Part shown: one piece after another, positions 8,041-16,480 of the stretch | Position numbering within the stretch: position 1 is the first letter of the stretch | How the letters are laid out: each line of letters begins with the position of its first letter | Source of the DNA: Alphaproteobacteria bacterium | GTDB taxonomy: Bacteria > Pseudomonadota > Alphaproteobacteria > Micavibrionales > Micavibrionaceae | Assembly: GCA_013215815.1 (NCBI GenBank) | Contig: JABSQP010000015.1 | Location: 1 to 55,418, forward strand | Length of the DNA: 55,418 bases | Direction: 5' to 3' | Notes under the pieces: model-generated | Seen by the model: the letters and a program-made list of their open reading frames with translations, nothing else | What the model was told of the DNA's origin: nothing | The model's database searches: none | Position numbers and translations under genes: made by a program

Positions 8041-8367
8041 TTATTTTTGATAGCTTTCTTGGTGAAGCTCTGCGGTCTCAACAGTTCTTGCTGTAGAAGA
8101 TGAACCATAGCTTTGCATAACGAAAAGCAGATCGGTCGCCATTTTATTTCGTAGCTCATTATCCCGGCCTGGCAGAAGCTTTAAAGTTGTATGCATCATT
8201 GAGCTTGAAGTGCCATCACCAACAACAACATGATCAAGAGGAACCGCACGCGTTTTTATTGCTTCAACAACGACTGTTTCTTGAGAAGCCAAACTCTGAT
8301 GAAGTTTTTCTAAAAGTTCTTGAACGTTATCGACGTCCTTAGTGTGCTCAACAATAATATGAGGCAT
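8041..8367 (-). CDS. CHMI-like tautomerase (5-carboxymethyl-2-hydroxymuconate isomerase family)
   Basis: A 108-residue protein with the tautomerase superfamily hallmark of Pro immediately after the initiator Met (MPHIIVEHT), which becomes the catalytic base Pro1 after Met removal. The later IKTRAVPLDHVVVGDG and MMHTTLKLLPGRD blocks match the CHMI (HpaF) layout, where the R-A-V/I core and the GR loop bind a dicarboxylate substrate. The start overlaps the sdhA stop as TAATG, so it is translationally coupled to sdhA. No homoprotocatechuate degradation genes are nearby; keto-enol conversion of oxaloacetate, a strong inhibitor of succinate dehydrogenase in its enol form, is an attractive reason for the linkage, but this is inference. 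Confidence 0.8.
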   Translation of the reverse strand: MPHIIVEHTKDVDNVQELLEKLHQSLASQETVVVEAIKTRAVPLDHVVVGDGTSSSMMHTTLKLLPGRDNELRNKMATDLLFVMQSYGSSSTARTVETAELHQESYQK

Positions 8368-10172
8368 TAGTATACCCTCGCTTTTGGTGGCACAGCTTCA
8401 ACTTCGTCTGTTAACGTTGTCATGATCACTGGGCGATATTCAATCGTTGTTGCGCCCTTCTCATCAACGCTACAGATTGTGTGTTTCATCCACTTATCAT
8501 CATCACGCTCAGTATAATCTTCACGTGCATGCGCCCCGCGAGACTCTTCACGGTTGACCGCACTAGCCAAACTCGCAACAGCTTGGTAAAGCAAGTTATC
8601 AAGCTCCAGCGTTTCAATCAGGTCAGTATTAAAGATAAGTGAGCGATCCTTCACTTTCAAGTTTTCACGCTTGTTAAAGATCCCAACAATTTTCTGGTGC
8701 CCATCTTCAAGAACATCACCTGTACGGAATACAGCTGCATGATCTTGCATTGTACGCTGCATTTCAAGACGCAGATCTGATGTGCTCATATCACCATCGG
8801 TATTACGATAACGATCTAGACGCTCAATCGCTGCCCCACCATCATGGCCGTCTTTCAATGATTTATGCGGCATGTTCGGACTAACTGTTTCTGCGGCGCG
8901 AATTGCTGCAGCGCGACCAAACACAACCAAATCAAGAAGTGAGTTAGAACCCAAACGGTTCGCACCATGTACAGACACACAAGCTGCCTCACCAATCGCC
9001 ATCAAACCTGGAACAACTGCGTTTGGATCTTTCTTCGTAGGGCGCACAACTTCTGTACGGAAGTTTGTTGGAATACCGCCCATATTGTAGTGCACTGTTG
9101 GCAAAACAGGGATCGGCTCTTTCGTTACATCAACGCCAGCAAAGATACGCGCGCTTTCGGCAATCCCTGGAAGACGGGAGTGAATAATGGCTGGATCAAG
9201 GTGCATTAGGTTTAGATGAATGTGATCTTTATTTTCACCAACACCTCGCCCTTCGCGAATTTCGATGGTCATTGAACGCGACACAACATCACGTGATGCA
9301 AGGTCTTTCGCGCTTGGTGCGTAACGCTCCATAAAGCGTTCCCCTTCAGAGTTTGTGAGGTAACCACCTTCACCACGAACACCTTCTGTAATCAAACAAC
9401 CTGCACCGTAAATACCTGTTGGGTGGAACTGGGTGAACTCCATATCTTGTAGAGGCAAGCCTGCACGGGCAACCATACCACCGCCATCACCTGTACAAGT
9501 GTGCGCTGATGTACAAGAGAAGTAAGCACGGCCATATCCACCTGTAGCCAAAATCGTTTGATGCGCACGGAAACGATGAATTTTACCATCATCCATATTC
9601 AGTGCCATTACACCAACACAGGAACCATTTTCATCCATGATGAGATCAAGCGCGAAATATTCGATAAAGAATTGCGCTTTATGTTTCAGTGCTTGCTGAT
9701 AAAGCGTATGCAAAATCGCATGACCTGTACGGTCAGCTGCTGCACAAGTACGCTGCGCAGTGCCCTCACCATAATGTGTTGTCATACCACCAAAAGCACG
9801 TTGATAAATTTTACCAGCCGCTGTACGAGAGAATGGCACACCATAGTGCTCCAGCTCATAAATCGCTGGAATAGCTTCACGACACATATACTCAATTGCG
9901 TCCTGATCGCCCAGCCAGTCAGAGCCTTTAATCGTATCATACATGTGGAAGCGCCAGTCATCTTCACCCATGTTACCGAGCGCCGCAGAGATACCGCCCT
10001 GCGCCGCCACAGTGTGTGATCGCGTCGGGAATACTTTCGAAAGGATCGCTGTGTTCAGACCCTTTTCCGCACAACCAAAACCTGCACGCAGTCCTGCACC
10101 ACCAGCACCGACGACGACAACGTCGTATTCGTGATCAATTATTTCGTAATTTCCTAGTTTTTCTTCTGACAT
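8367..10172 (-). CDS. sdhA: Succinate dehydrogenase flavoprotein subunit
   Basis: SdhA oxidises succinate to fumarate in complex II. At 601 residues it is of normal length. It shows the FAD-binding [16 protein letters not shown] motif, the [13 protein letters not shown] motif whose His carries covalent FAD, the [12 protein letters not shown]-like substrate region and the C-terminal [18 protein letters not shown] block, followed by a [13 protein letters not shown] end. The gene stands third in sdhC-sdhD-sdhA and is followed by an overlapping tautomerase gene. The start is nine bases after the sdhD stop. All residues expected for an active enzyme appear present. Confidence 0.98.
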   Translation of the reverse strand: MSEEKLGNYEIIDHEYDVVVVGAGGAGLRAGFGCAEKGLNTAILSKVFPTRSHTVAAQGGISAALGNMGEDDWRFHMYDTIKGSDWLGDQDAIEYMCREAIPAIYELEHYGVPFSRTAAGKIYQRAFGGMTTHYGEGTAQRTCAAADRTGHAILHTLYQQALKHKAQFFIEYFALDLIMDENGSCVGVMALNMDDGKIHRFRAHQTILATGGYGRAYFSCTSAHTCTGDGGGMVARAGLPLQDMEFTQFHPTGIYGAGCLITEGVRGEGGYLTNSEGERFMERYAPSAKDLASRDVVSRSMTIEIREGRGVGENKDHIHLNLMHLDPAIIHSRLPGIAESARIFAGVDVTKEPIPVLPTVHYNMGGIPTNFRTEVVRPTKKDPNAVVPGLMAIGEAACVSVHGANRLGSNSLLDLVVFGRAAAIRAAETVSPNMPHKSLKDGHDGGAAIERLDRYRNTDGDMSTSDLRLEMQRTMQDHAAVFRTGDVLEDGHQKIVGIFNKRENLKVKDRSLIFNTDLIETLELDNLLYQAVASLASAVNREESRGAHAREDYTERDDDKWMKHTICSVDEKGATTIEYRPVIMTTLTDEVEAVPPKARVY

Positions 10173-10181
10173 AAGTTACCC

Positions 10182-10586
10182 TTATACGCCTGTCGTAAAT
10201 GCAATTTTCATGAGTGCAACAATGCTTGCCACACCCAAAACTAAAAAGACGAGCTTTACGCCCAATACTAAAATTGTGCGCATTACTCTGCATGGCACAT
10301 AATCTTCAAAGACAACCTGCAACTCACCGGTCACGTGCTTGAACGTTGTCAGCACAAAAAGAACTGCAACAACAATGCTCACAGGATGAGACATCCACAC
10401 TGTAAATTCTTCATATGTGGCGTTACGTAGTGAAAAGATTGTGTAAATCACCCAGCCGATCAGCGGAATATTCGCAATCGTTGTAATATCATGCAGCATG
10501 TGGTGATGTGTCCCATGATGCGCGGAACCAAGACCTTTCGCCTTTGCGAGCGGTGTTTGAATAGAACTTTTATCACTGCAACCCAT
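10182..10586 (-). CDS. sdhD: Succinate dehydrogenase membrane anchor subunit
   Basis: A 134-residue protein with three membrane segments. The first segment contains the conserved W and the middle helix carries HPVSIVVAVLFVLTTFKHVTGELQVVFEDYV, where the His and the downstream Asp-Tyr pair match the heme and quinone region of SdhD. The N terminus is short and soluble and has a His-rich stretch (SAHHGTHHHMLH). The start overlaps the sdhC stop as TAATG, so the two are coupled. SdhC and SdhD together hold heme b and the quinone site of complex II. Confidence 0.93.
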   Translation of the reverse strand: MGCSDKSSIQTPLAKAKGLGSAHHGTHHHMLHDITTIANIPLIGWVIYTIFSLRNATYEEFTVWMSHPVSIVVAVLFVLTTFKHVTGELQVVFEDYVPCRVMRTILVLGVKLVFLVLGVASIVALMKIAFTTGV

Positions 10587-11044
10587 TACTCTGCCCCCTC
10601 TTCAATCGTTACCTGATTAGATGAAAGATACATCTTCCAACAGCCACAGGCCGCCTGCCATAAACCCAATGTTAAAAGCACTGAAAGTAACAAAACAAGA
10701 TTGCCTGAAAAGATTCCAGACTTTTCATTCAAACCAATACCAACATTCCAAAGAACATGGCGCACACCATTACCGATATAGAAAAACACTAAGAAAGCCC
10801 AAACCAAGAAACCATATCCAGCAAGTGGATGATTTAGAAGGCTCATCGTCATATTGTAAATTTCAAGAGACCACGCCACAGCAACAAACCAGCTACATAG
10901 AACGAAGAGCGTTGCTGTTAGAATAATACCAACTGCACGGCCCGAAATAGACATCAGAGCGTTGTATGGCAGTCTGTATACTTGCAAATGCGGGGAAAGA
11001 GGTCTTTTTGCTTTATGATCTGAGCTATTTTGCGCTTCGGCCAT
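10586..11044 (-). CDS. sdhC: Succinate dehydrogenase cytochrome b556 subunit
   Basis: Three-helix membrane subunit. RPLSPHLQVYRLPYNALMSISGRAVG is the SdhC signature, with the Ser and Arg of the quinone site, and GNGVRHVLWNVGIGL in the second helix holds the axial heme His. I chose the ATG at 11044 (MAEAQNSSDHKA) since known relatives begin only a few residues before the signature; a GTG at 11083 would add 13 residues. The upstream region also holds the 3' end of asd and its terminator, so the promoter must lie within about 65 bases. Confidence 0.93.
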   Translation of the reverse strand: MAEAQNSSDHKAKRPLSPHLQVYRLPYNALMSISGRAVGIILTATLFVLCSWFVAVAWSLEIYNMTMSLLNHPLAGYGFLVWAFLVFFYIGNGVRHVLWNVGIGLNEKSGIFSGNLVLLLSVLLTLGLWQAACGCWKMYLSSNQVTIEEGAE

Positions 11045-11109
11045 TCGTTTTGAATCCCATCTAGTTGACGTTTTTAAGCACACTATGTGTAGCAGACTTA
11101 AAAACGAAA

Positions 11110-11132
11110 ATGAAGGCCGTAAAGGCCTTCAT
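11110..11132 (-). terminator. Terminator of asd
   Basis: ATGAAGGCC (11110-11118) pairs with GGCCTTCAT (11124-11132). On the minus strand the stem is followed by TTTTCGTTTTT. It lies 25 bases beyond the asd stop codon and upstream of sdhC. The T tract is interrupted, so efficiency is uncertain. Confidence 0.7.
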
Positions 11133-11156
11133 AAAGAGTTATATTCGCTTGAAAAC

Positions 11157-12182
11157 TTAAGCAGCAGCCTTCATATGGCTTTGCGTTAAAACTTCAGCGA
11201 TTTGTACAGCATTAAGGGCTGCACCTTTACGTAAATTATCAGATACGCACCAGAAGTTCAGGCCATGCTCAACACTGTGATCCTGACGCACACGTGATAC
11301 GAATACATCGTCTTCACCAGCAACCTCTGCAGGTGTCACGAATTCCATATCACTATCAAGGTCAATGACTGTCACACCTTGCGCTTCACGCCATAACTTC
11401 ATCGCCTCAAGCGGTGTGATTGAACGATCCTCGAATTCCACTGTAATCATTTCAGAGTGACCAATAAATACAGGCACGCGTACACAGTTCGCGCAAACCT
11501 TGATATTCGGGTCGAGGATCTTTTGTGTTTCTACAACCATCTTCCACTCTTCTTTGGTCATACCATCGTCCATAAACTTATCGATTTGTGGAATCATGTT
11601 GAACGCGATCTGCTTTGGAAATACTTCCTTTTTCACCTCATCGTTCATGTAGAAATGACGTGTTTGGTTAAACAACTCATCCATTGCCGCTTTACCGCCA
11701 CCAGAAACCGACTGATACGTTGATACAACAACGCGTTTAATTTTTGCTGCATCATGCAAAGGCTTTAACGCCACCATCATCTGAATTGTCGAACAGTTCG
11801 GGTTGGCGATGATGTTTTTCTTTGTGTGCAACGCAATCGCTTCAGGGTTTACCTCAGGCACAACCAAAGGGACATCTGGATCCATACGGAAATGGCTTGT
11901 GTTATCAATCACAACAGCGCCCTGCTCACCCGCACGCGGAGCAAACTCAGCCGAAATAGCGGCACCAGCAGATGAAAGAACAATATCCGTGCCCGTGAAG
12001 TCATATTTTTCAAGATCTTGAACTTTTAGGTCCTGATCCCCAAAAGATACTTCACGTCCGACAGAGCGACTTGATGCCAAGGCAACAACATCACTCACCG
12101 GAAAACCGCGCTCATCAAGAATATTGAGCATCTCGTACCCAACATTTCCAGTAGCGCCAACAACGGCAACTTTGTAACTCAT
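11157..12182 (-). CDS. asd: Aspartate-semialdehyde dehydrogenase
   Basis: Asd reduces aspartyl phosphate to aspartate semialdehyde with NADPH, a step toward lysine, threonine, methionine and diaminopimelate for peptidoglycan. The 341-residue sequence has the N-terminal VAVVGATGNVGYEML Rossmann motif, the catalytic cysteine in NIIANPNCSTIQMM, the YQSVSGGGKAAMDEL block and the C-terminal region with RQDHSVEHGLNFWCVSDNLRKGAALNAVQ. The gene is monocistronic: divergent from the hybrid kinase upstream and followed by its own terminator. Confidence 0.97.
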   Translation of the reverse strand: MSYKVAVVGATGNVGYEMLNILDERGFPVSDVVALASSRSVGREVSFGDQDLKVQDLEKYDFTGTDIVLSSAGAAISAEFAPRAGEQGAVVIDNTSHFRMDPDVPLVVPEVNPEAIALHTKKNIIANPNCSTIQMMVALKPLHDAAKIKRVVVSTYQSVSGGGKAAMDELFNQTRHFYMNDEVKKEVFPKQIAFNMIPQIDKFMDDGMTKEEWKMVVETQKILDPNIKVCANCVRVPVFIGHSEMITVEFEDRSITPLEAMKLWREAQGVTVIDLDSDMEFVTPAEVAGEDDVFVSRVRQDHSVEHGLNFWCVSDNLRKGAALNAVQIAEVLTQSHMKAAA

Positions 12183-12266
12183 ACTACTTAATCCTTTTGA
12201 AAGCTTTTATTTCGTATTATTCTATACATTCAATACCTAGGTTTTCCCAACATTTCAAACTTTAAT

Positions 12267-14195
12267 ATGACCGATAAGCCTACAAATAAGCCAACGATAG
12301 AAGATTTAGAGCGCGCCGTCGAAGAAGCGGATGCGCTGGCGGATCAAAAATCAAACTTTTTGGCGACAATGAGCCATGAGATTAGAACGCCTATGCAGTC
12401 TATTTATGGGCTTTTGGAACTGATTGAACATGAAAACCCGCCAGCAGGTGTCTTAAGTATGGCGCAGACCGCAAAGCACTCTGCAAGCGGGCTTTTAGAG
12501 ATTCTCGATGATATCTTGGATTTTGCAAAAATGGACGCCGATAAAATGGAACTGGACGAATTTGAAGTTCCGGTACGTACACTGGCCCGCGGTATCAACG
12601 AAGCCATGGAAGTGAAGGTTCAGGGTAAGGATGTTCAGCTTCTGGATGATATCGAAGAAGACGTTCCATTCGTTATTATGGGTGATCCGAAGCGTTTGCG
12701 CCAGATCATCATGAATTTGATGGGCAACGCTCTTAAGTTCACATCTGATGGCTCTGTCACAATTAAGATTACAAAGGCCAACGCCGGTGATGATGATCTT
12801 GTACTGCGCTTTGAGATTATCGATACGGGTATGGGGATGAGCCAAGAGATTGCGGATAAACTCTTCTCCCCATTCACGCAAGCCGATAACTCTACCTCGC
12901 GTAAATTCGGCGGAACAGGCTTAGGGCTTTCTATTTGTAAAAAACTCGTTGAATTAATGAACGGCCAAATTGGCGTTCTCAGCGAAGAAGGCAAAGGCTC
13001 CACTTTCTGGTTTGAAATCCCGACGAAAGAAGTTAGTACGGATGCCAAAGCCGTGAACATGCCAAATCTAGAGGGTATTTCAGTTCTTTCTGTTGAAGAT
13101 CACCCAATGGGAGCAAAAGAGATCGTGAAATCGCTCCGCTCTATGGGCGCTAATGTTGAGAGCTGCCCAACTTATGCAGAAGGCTTAGAACTCATGAAGC
13201 GCCGCCCATTCGATGTGGGTATTATTGACCAAGGCTTACCTGATGGCCTTGGCTTAGATCTTATTCGCGAGATCATGGAAGAACGCCCTTTCATGGGATT
13301 GATCATGTACACCGTCCGTAATGATGCAGGGCTCCAACATACGCTCCAATCACTTGGCGTGACTTACCTTACAAAGCCTGCCAGCCGCGTTGGCTTGGGT
13401 GATGCCGTTAAAGATGCGGCCAGTAAAGCGACCAAGATAGAAATTAGCGGCCCAACCAAACTTCTTATTGCTGAAGATACAGAAACGGTACGTAACGTAT
13501 TATTTAAACAATTGGAGAAGCTAGGCGTTGATGCGACATTTGTTGAGAACGGAGTTGAAGCCATGGAAACCCTTAAAACGGGTGAGTATGGTATTCTGTT
13601 TACCGATTTACACATGCCTGAGATGGACGGATATGCCGTTATTAATGCAATACGTGAAGAAGATGAAAAGCTTGATCGTCACTTCCCTGTGATTGCCCTG
13701 ACCGCCGATGTACAAATGGCACAAAGACAAGTTTATATGGAGCACGGTTTTGATGAATGTCTTCTAAAACCTGTCTCATTGGGACAATTTCGCCGTCTCC
13801 TGATCCGCTGGGGTCTATTAAAGGACAGTGGGCAGGAAATCATCACGAAGACGAATGAAGACACTTCTGAGCTCTCTGCCATCGACAAGGAAGCCGTTAT
13901 TGCGCAAATGGGCGCATGGGATGACAGCATTATTGAGATGCTCAAAATGTTCGTTGATATGACCGAAAGTACGATTGGGCAAATAACAAGTGCTGCAAAT
14001 GATAAAGATGTAAAAAATCTTGCAGAAGCGGCGCATAGTCTCAAAGGCGCTGCAAAGTCCGCAGGCGCAAAAGATTTGGGTGATATAGCAGAAAAGCTAC
14101 AAACCGCAGCAGAAACCAATCAAGATTATAAAGATTTAGTGGAAGAAATATCCGCTCAATTCAAACGTGTGAAAGAAGAAGTACAAGCTTTATAA
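12267..14195 (+). CDS. Sensor-less hybrid histidine kinase: HisKA, HATPase, two receiver domains, Hpt
   Basis: A 642-residue soluble phosphorelay protein. The phosphoacceptor is His37 in FLATMSHEIRTPM, only 36 residues from the start, so there is no PAS, HAMP or membrane domain. The ATPase domain has the N box (RLRQIIMNLMGNALKF), DTGMGM and the FGGTGLGLSI G2 box. Two receiver domains follow, with phosphoacceptor Asp321 (IIDQGLPDG) and Asp447 (LFTDLHMPEMDG), then a C-terminal Hpt domain with His590 (AAHSLKGAAKSAG). The first receiver is less typical than the second. It lies convergent to the pilus-like cluster, ending one base from the second pilin gene. Its sensing must use a partner protein. 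A role in controlling pili is inferred from position only. Confidence 0.93.
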   Translation: MTDKPTNKPTIEDLERAVEEADALADQKSNFLATMSHEIRTPMQSIYGLLELIEHENPPAGVLSMAQTAKHSASGLLEILDDILDFAKMDADKMELDEFEVPVRTLARGINEAMEVKVQGKDVQLLDDIEEDVPFVIMGDPKRLRQIIMNLMGNALKFTSDGSVTIKITKANAGDDDLVLRFEIIDTGMGMSQEIADKLFSPFTQADNSTSRKFGGTGLGLSICKKLVELMNGQIGVLSEEGKGSTFWFEIPTKEVSTDAKAVNMPNLEGISVLSVEDHPMGAKEIVKSLRSMGANVESCPTYAEGLELMKRRPFDVGIIDQGLPDGLGLDLIREIMEERPFMGLIMYTVRNDAGLQHTLQSLGVTYLTKPASRVGLGDAVKDAASKATKIEISGPTKLLIAEDTETVRNVLFKQLEKLGVDATFVENGVEAMETLKTGEYGILFTDLHMPEMDGYAVINAIREEDEKLDRHFPVIALTADVQMAQRQVYMEHGFDECLLKPVSLGQFRRLLIRWGLLKDSGQEIITKTNEDTSELSAIDKEAVIAQMGAWDDSIIEMLKMFVDMTESTIGQITSAANDKDVKNLAEAAHSLKGAAKSAGAKDLGDIAEKLQTAAETNQDYKDLVEEISAQFKRVKEEVQAL

Positions 14196-14196
14196 A

Positions 14197-14922
14197 TTAC
14201 GGACAAGCTGCTTCGTCAGCATCGGTATCACCATTGTATACAGCCGTGCCTGTTGTAATCATCCAAACACGAAGACACGTCTCGGTATCACACTCTATCT
14301 CCGTAGCTGTACTGGTCATATCTTCAGTACTCGCCGACGCATCAATAATATCCACTTCACATTCAGAATACTGATCATCCAGCTTCGTCATCGCCGTTTG
14401 TAAAAACGCATCCGTTTTATCCGTTGATGTGTAGAAGAACACACCATCGGTGCCGTTATAATATTCCCACTCTTCAAAAAGGTTTACGATTGGCGGAAAA
14501 AACTTCCCTGAACTTCCGCCAAAAATATCGGCATGATCATTCGATGTGCCAGGATTGCCTGGGCATAAAATGTTGCGCGCTTGATCATTTGCTGCGGCTC
14601 CGCTTTTCGGGGCTGGTGTAAAATATGCACTCGATGGATTCAATGGATATGGTGTGTTATACCCCCCCACTCCAATAAGCCCAGTGTCCCCTGTAGGATA
14701 CGACAGCACACACTCCTGTATGGCGGAACGAATAAAGTTAATCTGAGAATTCAGTTCCGTAATCGTATTAAACGTGTTTTGAGACGTAGTTTGCTGTGAT
14801 GAGGGGCGCATAAATGAAGCGGTCAACGCCGCCAGTAAAGCAATAGCCACAAGAATATAAACCATCGCACTACCGTGCTCTGGTAATTTCTTATTCACGC
14901 CTATGTGACTATAATGCTTCAT
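14197..14922 (-). CDS. Pilin-like protein without Glu5
   Basis: A 241-residue protein with a short basic leader (MKHYSHIGVNKKLPEHG) that would be cut by a prepilin peptidase before SAMVYILVAIALLAALTASF, a type IV pilin-like N-terminal helix. The residue at mature position 5 is Tyr, not Glu. The C-terminal domain is rich in Thr, Asp and Gly and has eight cysteines visible across the domain, several in late pairs (SECEVDI, IECDTETC). The gene follows the terminator of the first pilin gene, with a very strong ribosome-binding site (AAGGGGGAAG before the ATG). It is the most downstream pilus-like gene. It could be a minor pilin or a tip adhesin. Not homologous by eye to any named pilin. Confidence 0.75.
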   Translation of the reverse strand: MKHYSHIGVNKKLPEHGSAMVYILVAIALLAALTASFMRPSSQQTTSQNTFNTITELNSQINFIRSAIQECVLSYPTGDTGLIGVGGYNTPYPLNPSSAYFTPAPKSGAAANDQARNILCPGNPGTSNDHADIFGGSSGKFFPPIVNLFEEWEYYNGTDGVFFYTSTDKTDAFLQTAMTKLDDQYSECEVDIIDASASTEDMTSTATEIECDTETCLRVWMITTGTAVYNGDTDADEAACP

Positions 14923-14936
14923 CTTCCCCCTTAAGC

Positions 14937-14975
14937 AAAAAACCCAGCCAGCCAGTTACGGGCAAGCTGGGTTTT
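14937..14975 (-). terminator. Terminator between the two pilin genes
   Basis: AAAACCCAGC pairs with GCTGGGTTTT around a 17-base interval. On the minus strand the stem is followed by TTTTTTGC. Incomplete termination here would give a stoichiometry difference between the first pilin (upstream) and the second pilin (downstream). Confidence 0.8.
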
Positions 14976-14996
14976 AAATCTATTTATAACGCCGTC

Positions 14997-15734
14997 TTAT
15001 CTTTCCAGTAGCACTGAGTAGAAGACGTAGCGTGAGTTGTCAGTATCATAGAAACAACCCATTGGTTGACCTGCGAATACGTTACATGTCGCATTCGAAA
15101 TATCTTCTTGGTCAGTTGTCGGCAGCGTATATGTATCATCCATAAATTCTGTATCGATATTATCTTCTGTTACAGCAGAGTTAATATCCGGAACGTTTGC
15201 ATCTGCCGTCGCAGTACAACCACCTGCTCCAATACCTACCTCTTGGTTAATTCTTTCACACACTGTTTCTGTAATGCCTGGAAGGAACGCAATAATATCG
15301 TTACCGCTCGATCCAGCAATACCAATGTTAACCAGCTCGAAATGACCGTTATAGTACCACTGACCACCTGTGTTACCACCAGCACTATCCATCACATCAT
15401 TTGGCGCTTCTTGATAAACAGCACCACCACCGTTCGGGTGGAACACGCCTTGCGCTTCAGATGATAAATCACCAAAGTCTGATGGTGGGTTAAATTCCAA
15501 ACCATTCACGCTTGTTCCGTTTAGAACCATACGCACGAGAGATGTTCTGAGAGATGCCGGGAATTGTGTTAGTGCCGCACTACTCAAGATAGCTTGCTCT
15601 CTATCAGCCGATCCACCGCCTGAGCGTGTTGATTGCGTTACCGCGTATGAGAGTGCCGCGAAAAGCGCCACCGCAATAAGAATGAGGAAAAGAACATTCC
15701 CCTGTTCTGTCTTTCTATAAGTCATCTGGTTCAT
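14997..15734 (-). CDS. Major pilin candidate, class without Glu5
   Basis: A 245-residue protein starting MNQMTYRKTEQG, with a predicted prepilin peptidase cut after Gly and a mature N terminus of NVLFLILIAVALFAALSYAV. Mature position 5 is Leu, whereas most type IV pilins have Glu. The motif is one I have seen in uncharacterised alphaproteobacterial secretion-type proteins. The C-terminal part has five cysteines (for example TVCERINQEV, GGCTATAD, ATCNVF, MGCFYD) that could form disulfides. It has a GTGGAG ribosome-binding site and a candidate promoter at 15775-15803, and its own terminator follows, so it is probably the most expressed gene of the cluster. Function as filament subunit is inferred from the neighbours. 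Confidence 0.8.
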   Translation of the reverse strand: MNQMTYRKTEQGNVLFLILIAVALFAALSYAVTQSTRSGGGSADREQAILSSAALTQFPASLRTSLVRMVLNGTSVNGLEFNPPSDFGDLSSEAQGVFHPNGGGAVYQEAPNDVMDSAGGNTGGQWYYNGHFELVNIGIAGSSGNDIIAFLPGITETVCERINQEVGIGAGGCTATADANVPDINSAVTEDNIDTEFMDDTYTLPTTDQEDISNATCNVFAGQPMGCFYDTDNSRYVFYSVLLER

Positions 15735-15774
15735 AGTTTTTCTCCACTTCTTCTTGGTAAACCCTAGTAAATTT

Positions 15775-15803
15775 ATTTAAATCTATACTCAATAATCCGT
15801 CAA
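15775..15803 (-). promoter_or_regulatory. Candidate promoter of the major pilin gene
   Basis: On the minus strand TTGACG (five of six) and TTAAAT (four of six) are separated by 17 bases, about 40 bases upstream of the pilin start. A separate promoter for the filament subunit within a machine operon would fit the need for many copies. Prediction by eye only. Confidence 0.4.
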
Positions 15804-15821
15804 AATAATTCAAAAATTAAA

Positions 15822-16391
15822 TTAGCCCTTTTTCTTCGGCTCCGTCACAGTCACCTTATTCACTTTCAGTGTTGCAGACAATTTTGCATTTTTACCACAT
15901 TCACGGCCCACACACATCTTTTCAAGTGATACACGCCAACCTTTTCCACCGTTTTGTACATGCCCTAAAGCTTCCCTAAACTCGGTAAAATTACTCGTGC
16001 TTCTTGCTGTAATGATTACTTGAGAGCCGTTTGCCTTAATATCAATACCGCGATAAATCTCTTTTGCACTGCTCACAAACTTCTCAACACTCGCTTTATC
16101 GATCGGTTTTTCTGTAATTGTCGGAACAGCGGGCTTCAAAGCCTTAGTTTCTTTGAGTTTAGCGCGCATTTCAATCATCGTTTGCGTTTGAACAGCGGTG
16201 TAAAGCCCTAACGCCGCCGCGGCTCCCCAAGCAATACCTGCCGCGATCAAAGCCGTTTGGCCCGCATTTTGAGGCAGTTTTTCTAAAAACGCGTTTAAGT
16301 CATCGGCCGCCTTAGGGTCGAGATACTTCTTTAATGCGTTGAAATCAAAGGACTTAAAATCCAATGTCGTCTCCTGATCTAAATTATCCAA
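15822..16391 (-). CDS. Bitopic inner-membrane protein, PilO/GspM-like candidate
   Basis: A 189-residue protein with a soluble N terminus of about 45 residues, one membrane segment (QTALIAAGIAWGAAAALGLY), a short helical linker (MIEMRAKLKETKAL) and a C-terminal periplasmic domain from residue 95 on with alternating strands and helices. This layout (short cytoplasmic tail, one helix, coiled stretch, ferredoxin-like domain) is that of PilO/GspM alignment proteins. No clear sequence motif confirms it, and the name rests on architecture and operon position between the GspF/PilN-like genes and the pilin. Two cysteines in KMCVGRECGKN are close together and may form a disulfide. Confidence 0.7.
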   Translation of the reverse strand: MDNLDQETTLDFKSFDFNALKKYLDPKAADDLNAFLEKLPQNAGQTALIAAGIAWGAAAALGLYTAVQTQTMIEMRAKLKETKALKPAVPTITEKPIDKASVEKFVSSAKEIYRGIDIKANGSQVIITARSTSNFTEFREALGHVQNGGKGWRVSLEKMCVGRECGKNAKLSATLKVNKVTVTEPKKKG

Positions 16392-16480
16392 TTCTTAGTT
16401 TTTATTAGTATTACCTAAAATTTTACTCAAAAATGATTAAAGTGGCCTTAGTTATAGAAAAAATTTATTTAAAATTTTAC

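Noticed and set aside
9558-10019. A 153-codon frame antisense to sdhA
   Set aside because: It is a shadow of the conserved sdhA frame; composition is unlike a protein (many Cys, Thr, His) and no start signal is present.
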